64,000 nt of DNA from Idiomarina aquatica (lineage in GTDB: Bacteria; Pseudomonadota; Gammaproteobacteria; Enterobacterales; Alteromonadaceae), in NCBI RefSeq assembly GCF_003987185.1, contig NZ_PIPS01000002.1:62001-126000 (forward strand). The letters are read 5' to 3'. Positions 63,298 through 64,000 of the stretch are shown one piece after another. The translations under genes and the position numbers were made by a program. Positions within the stretch are counted from its first letter, which is position 1; every line of letters starts with the position of its first letter. Below the pieces are notes generated by a model, which was not told where the DNA came from, made no database searches, and was given only the letters and a program-made list of their open reading frames with translations.

Positions 63298-64000
63298 GTC
63301 AGTCATTCGATGGTCAGTGAGTAACCGTTTTTTCGTTCTTCTGGCGACATTAATCCTCGTGGGTGTTGGTGCTTTTGCGGTCAAGAATACGCCCGTAGAC
63401 GCACTGCCGGACTTGTCGGATGTCCAGGTGATCATTAAAACCAGCTATCCGGGTCAAGCGCCGCAGGTGGTAGAAGATCAAGTAACCTATCCATTAACAA
63501 CCGCTATGCTGTCTGTCCCCGGCGCTAAAACCGTTCGTGGATATTCGTTTTTCGGCGACTCCTATGTGTATGTCATTTTTGACGAAGATACAGACGCTTA
63601 CTGGGCGCGTTCGCGAGTACTGGAATATTTGTCTCAGGTTGCTCCGACACTGCCTTCTAATGCAAGACCGCAATTAGGCCCTGATGCAACAGGGGTTGGT
63701 TGGGTGTATTTGTATGCCTTGGTTGATCGCACGGGTAACCACAATTTGAGTGAGTTACGCAGTATGCAGGATTGGTTTTTAAAGTATGAACTGCAAACGG
63801 TCGAGGGGGTTTCAGAAGTTGCCGCCCTGGGCGGGATGGTAAAGCAGTACCAGGTGAAAGTGGATCCGGAGAAGCTGCGCGCATTCGATATTCCTCTTGC
63901 TCACATACAAAATGCTATCCAGCGAGGTAATCAGGAAGTGGGGGCGTCGGTGGTTGAAATGGCGGAAGCTGAGTATATGGTCCGGGCCTCAGGCTATATT
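63290..64000 (+). CDS. cusA: CusA/CzcA-type heavy-metal RND pump, 5' part
   Basis: The first 237 residues of a heavy-metal RND permease; the gene runs past the right edge. Helix 1 ([24 protein letters not shown]) is followed by [51 protein letters not shown] and [16 protein letters not shown], which are diagnostic of the CusA/CzcA group. It begins inside the last codons of cusB, so it is co-translated. CusA type (monovalent Cu/Ag) rather than CzcA is favoured by the CusF domain in its partner. Confidence 0.95.
   Translation, partial: MIKSVIRWSVSNRFFVLLATLILVGVGAFAVKNTPVDALPDLSDVQVIIKTSYPGQAPQVVEDQVTYPLTTAMLSVPGAKTVRGYSFFGDSYVYVIFDEDTDAYWARSRVLEYLSQVAPTLPSNARPQLGPDATGVGWVYLYALVDRTGNHNLSELRSMQDWFLKYELQTVEGVSEVAALGGMVKQYQVKVDPEKLRAFDIPLAHIQNAIQRGNQEVGASVVEMAEAEYMVRASGYI

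Noticed and set aside
44443-64000. Second copy of the ssrA 3' end as right att site
   Set aside because: I looked for the T-arm-to-CCA sequence downstream and saw none in the window.
44443-64000. Prophage
   Set aside because: Apart from the integrase there are no phage structural, replication or lysis genes.
1-64000. CRISPR array or cas genes
   Set aside because: No regularly spaced repeats and no Cas-like proteins were seen.

Overview
The window looks like a chromosomal segment of a gammaproteobacterium of the order Alteromonadales. The proteins read most like Idiomarina or a close relative. This placement is inferred from protein family resemblance and gene content (dnaE-accA-tilS order, FadE with FadR/PsrA-like sites, a branched-chain keto-acid dehydrogenase operon, paired AbgT transporters); no search was run.

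Left part, about 1-44,000, is ordinary core chromosome. In order it holds: a TIGR03503-like membrane protein cut by the left edge; two identical tRNA-Asp genes with a strong promoter and a terminator; a lipoprotein M3 peptidase (dcp); NADH dehydrogenase II (ndh); dnaE, accA and tilS; a GGDEF protein; a Kef-type antiporter; an RND efflux adaptor/pump pair behind a striking nested dyad; DUF599; astE; the bkdA1-bkdA2-bkdB operon behind a LiuR-like dyad; an EEP-domain protein; a DMT permease; VOC and SDR enzymes; an AbgT transporter; rnhB; a 2OG-Fe(II) oxygenase; a UshA-like lipoprotein; a Bcr/CflA-type MFS pump; a second AbgT; fadE with FadR-like and PsrA-like operator sequences; a DUF3108 protein; purN-purM; a GNAT/C39-peptidase fusion; an old-yellow-enzyme family oxidoreductase; and elbB.

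At about 44,084 the tmRNA gene ssrA marks a boundary. A tyrosine recombinase starts about 200 bases downstream, and everything from there to the right edge reads as an integrated metal-resistance island whose far end lies outside the window. Its first block (46,180-53,866) is a copper module: a small secreted Cys/His-rich protein, a DUF411 protein, an orphan TatA directly upstream of a Tat-signal multicopper oxidase (CopA), CopB, CopC, CopD, an NTF2-like periplasmic protein, an APC permease with a His-rich amino end, and, convergent, a glutaredoxin-MauE membrane fusion.

A decayed IS3-family transposase separates this from a cassette made of a PbrR/CadR-type MerR regulator, an HMA-CDF cation exporter and lspA, with its own MerR-type 19-bp-spacer promoter. 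The lspA end is fused in frame to the last ~160 residues of a TonB-dependent receptor, so the cassette appears to have landed in, or recombined with, a receptor gene. Downstream of that remnant are two PepSY membrane proteins, the second carrying a 2Fe-2S domain and an NqrF-like FAD/NAD reductase. Next comes a second copy of the small secreted Cys-rich protein, then cusC, cusB (with a CusF-like tail) and the start of cusA.

Together the island would export periplasmic and cytoplasmic copper (CusCBA), oxidise it (CopA), bind it in the periplasm and outer membrane (CopC, CopB, DUF411), possibly move it or reducing power across the inner membrane (CopD, PepSY reductase), and export Pb/Cd/Zn-type cations (CDF). 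The most unusual points are the paired Cys-rich secreted proteins, the PepSY-ferredoxin-NqrF-like reductase, the orphan TatA, and the LspA/TonB-receptor chimera.
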